A stretch of 15,529 bases of DNA. Source: Planctomycetia bacterium. Its GTDB lineage: Bacteria > Planctomycetota > Planctomycetia > Gemmatales > Gemmataceae. Each line of letters opens with the position of its first letter. Position 1 is the first letter of the stretch. The position numbers were made by a program, and so were the translations under genes. This document shows, one piece after another, positions 14,435-15,529 of this stretch. The notes under the pieces are model-generated. The model did no database searches and was not told the origin of the DNA. It worked only from the letters and a program-made list of their open reading frames with translations. The stretch lies in assembly GCA_025356615.1 (NCBI GenBank), contig JANXSH010000313.1:1-15529 (forward strand), given 5' to 3'.

Positions 14435-15502
14435 ATGCTCGGAATGCCCCACCTCCGCGGCGCTCTCCTGGGCCTGGCGCTGACCGGGTTTGCCGCCGTT
14501 GCCCAAACTCCCGCGACGACCCCGCCCGCAGGGACCGTCCCGGTAACTGGCACTGCGAAGACCGCCCCGGCAGCGACCACGCCCGTGGTCTCGCCCACCG
14601 CCGAGGCCGCCAAGGTCAACGGCGAGGCGATCTACGAGCAAGCCGTCCTGCGAGCGCTCGACCGCGTGCCCCCGGCTCGTCGGACCGAGGAACGCCCCAG
14701 GCTCGTCGCCTATCTCATCGACAACCTGCTGATCGACCAGGCGCTTCGGACCGCCGGTTACAAGGTCGAGGCGACCGAGATCGAGAAGCGCGTCACCGAA
14801 ATGAAGGCCGAGTTGAAGAAGGCCGGCAAGGAGTTCGACAAGATGCTCGGGGAGTTGAGGGTCAACGAGACCGAGCTGCGCCACCACATCGCGGCGGACC
14901 TGCGCTGGTACAAGTACGCCAACGCCCAGGCGACCGACAAGGTGCTGACCGAACTGTTCACCACCAGCAAGGACATGTTCGACGGCTCCGCCGTCAAGGC
15001 CCGGCACATCCTCCTTTCGCCCACTGGCAAGGACGAGAAGTCCGAGCAAGTGACGATCGCCCAGTTGCGCCAACTCAAGAAGACGATCGACGGAGAAGTG
15101 GACGCCCTCGTCGCCAAGCTGCCCGCAGGCACCGACAAGCTGAACACCGAGAAGGCCCGCACGGCGGCCATGCTCGACACCTTCAGCAAGTACGCCAAGG
15201 ACAGGTCGGAGTGCCCGACGAAGAACAACGGCGGCGATGTCGGCTGGTTCCAGAAGGCCGGCTTCATCGTCGCGCCGTTCTCCCAGGCCGCCTTCGGCAT
15301 GCAGCCGTTCCAGATCAGCGACCCGATCAAGACGCCGTTCGGCTACCACCTCATCATGGTCACGGAAAAGAAGCCCGGCAAGGAAGTGAAGTTCGAGGAT
15401 GTCAAGGAACTCGTCAAGGAGGTCTACTTCGACCGCCTCCATGACGGCCTCGCCGTCCAACTCCGCGTCAAGGCGACGATCTCGATCGCAGACGCGAAGT
15501 GA
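14435..15502 (+). CDS. secreted SurA/PpiC-type peptidyl-prolyl cis-trans isomerase
   Basis: A 355-residue protein. A signal peptide (about 1-23, hydrophobic L-L-G-L-A-L-T-G-F-A-A, cleavage after A-V-A) is followed by a Pro/Thr/Ala-rich linker (24-56), a SurA_N-like chaperone domain (about 57-175) and a parvulin domain (about 187-312) with K-A-R-H-I-L-L (188-194), G-G-D-V-G-W-F (266-272), A-A-F-G-M (285-289) and P-F-G-Y-H-L-I (301-307). Parvulin-type isomerases turn prolyl bonds and help fold exported proteins in the periplasm. The gap between K-A-R-H-I-L-L and G-G-D-V-G is about 70 residues, longer than usual. I chose the ATG at 14435, with GGGAGA about 7 bases upstream, rather than the GTG at 14390, because it puts the signal peptide at the N-terminus. 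A TATAGA (14350-14355) could be a -10 element, but no good -35 accompanies it. The 275 bases upstream hold nothing else that I can identify. Confidence 0.85.
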   Translation: MLGMPHLRGALLGLALTGFAAVAQTPATTPPAGTVPVTGTAKTAPAATTPVVSPTAEAAKVNGEAIYEQAVLRALDRVPPARRTEERPRLVAYLIDNLLIDQALRTAGYKVEATEIEKRVTEMKAELKKAGKEFDKMLGELRVNETELRHHIAADLRWYKYANAQATDKVLTELFTTSKDMFDGSAVKARHILLSPTGKDEKSEQVTIAQLRQLKKTIDGEVDALVAKLPAGTDKLNTEKARTAAMLDTFSKYAKDRSECPTKNNGGDVGWFQKAGFIVAPFSQAAFGMQPFQISDPIKTPFGYHLIMVTEKKPGKEVKFEDVKELVKEVYFDRLHDGLAVQLRVKATISIADAK

Positions 15503-15529
15503 GTCGGAGAGTTCGTAGGGTGGGTCGAG

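Noticed and set aside
14411..15460. 349-codon open frame on the minus strand
   Set aside because: It is antisense to the PpiC-type gene, which has a signal peptide, ribosome binding site and family motifs; the reverse product has only Leu/Val/Gly/Asp-rich composition.
1..15529. CRISPR array
   Set aside because: No regularly spaced short direct repeats were found; the only repeats are the radical SAM duplication, the MITE ends with their target duplication, and the palindrome.

Overview
The window is GC-rich bacterial DNA with tightly packed, overlapping genes. Its gene content (a cellulose-synthase-like glycan locus with CelD-type GNAT proteins, an Uma2 nuclease, a short DDDD zinc-ribbon membrane protein and a TIGR03960-type radical SAM protein) suggests a planctomycete, perhaps of the Gemmata group. 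This taxonomic guess is inference; no rRNA or tRNA gene was seen.

Region 1 (1-7260) is an exopolysaccharide locus made of two divergent transcription units. On the minus strand, reading leftward, a polysaccharide deacetylase, a CelD-type GNAT protein, a cupin-like (JmjC-type) protein and a second CelD-type GNAT protein (cut by the window edge) are joined by ATGA overlaps or a 4-base gap. On the plus strand, a HlyD-like membrane-fusion protein is followed one base later by a family-2 glycosyltransferase with all the cellulose synthase catalytic motifs but no PilZ domain. The likely plan is that the synthase/fusion pair makes and moves a beta-glycan while the divergent operon deacetylates and decorates it. 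The 950-base divergent gap holds a possible 93-residue orphan gene and a long imperfect palindrome.

Region 2 (7282-9963) is a minus-strand housekeeping-like operon: radical SAM protein, Uma2-family nuclease and zinc-ribbon membrane protein. A clear sigma-70-type promoter stands about 45 bases upstream of the first gene.

Region 3 (about 9964-14159) is the most interesting part. A two-gene minus-strand cassette encodes a C5-cytosine DNA methyltransferase and a 667-residue protein that joins a GHKL (MutL/MORC/Hsp90-type) ATPase to a C-terminal PD-(D/E)XK-like nuclease. This is a putative restriction-modification or defence system. It is bracketed by direct repeats of the first 85 codons and the promoter of the radical SAM gene. 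The far copy is a truncated pseudogene, and a 190-bp miniature transposable element with about 24-bp terminal inverted repeats and a 9-bp target duplication has inserted into it. The differences between the two radical SAM copies are almost all synonymous, so both descend from working genes. This looks like insertion or recombination of a defence island at the radical SAM locus.

Region 4 (14435-15502) is a plus-strand secreted SurA/PpiC-type peptidyl-prolyl isomerase.
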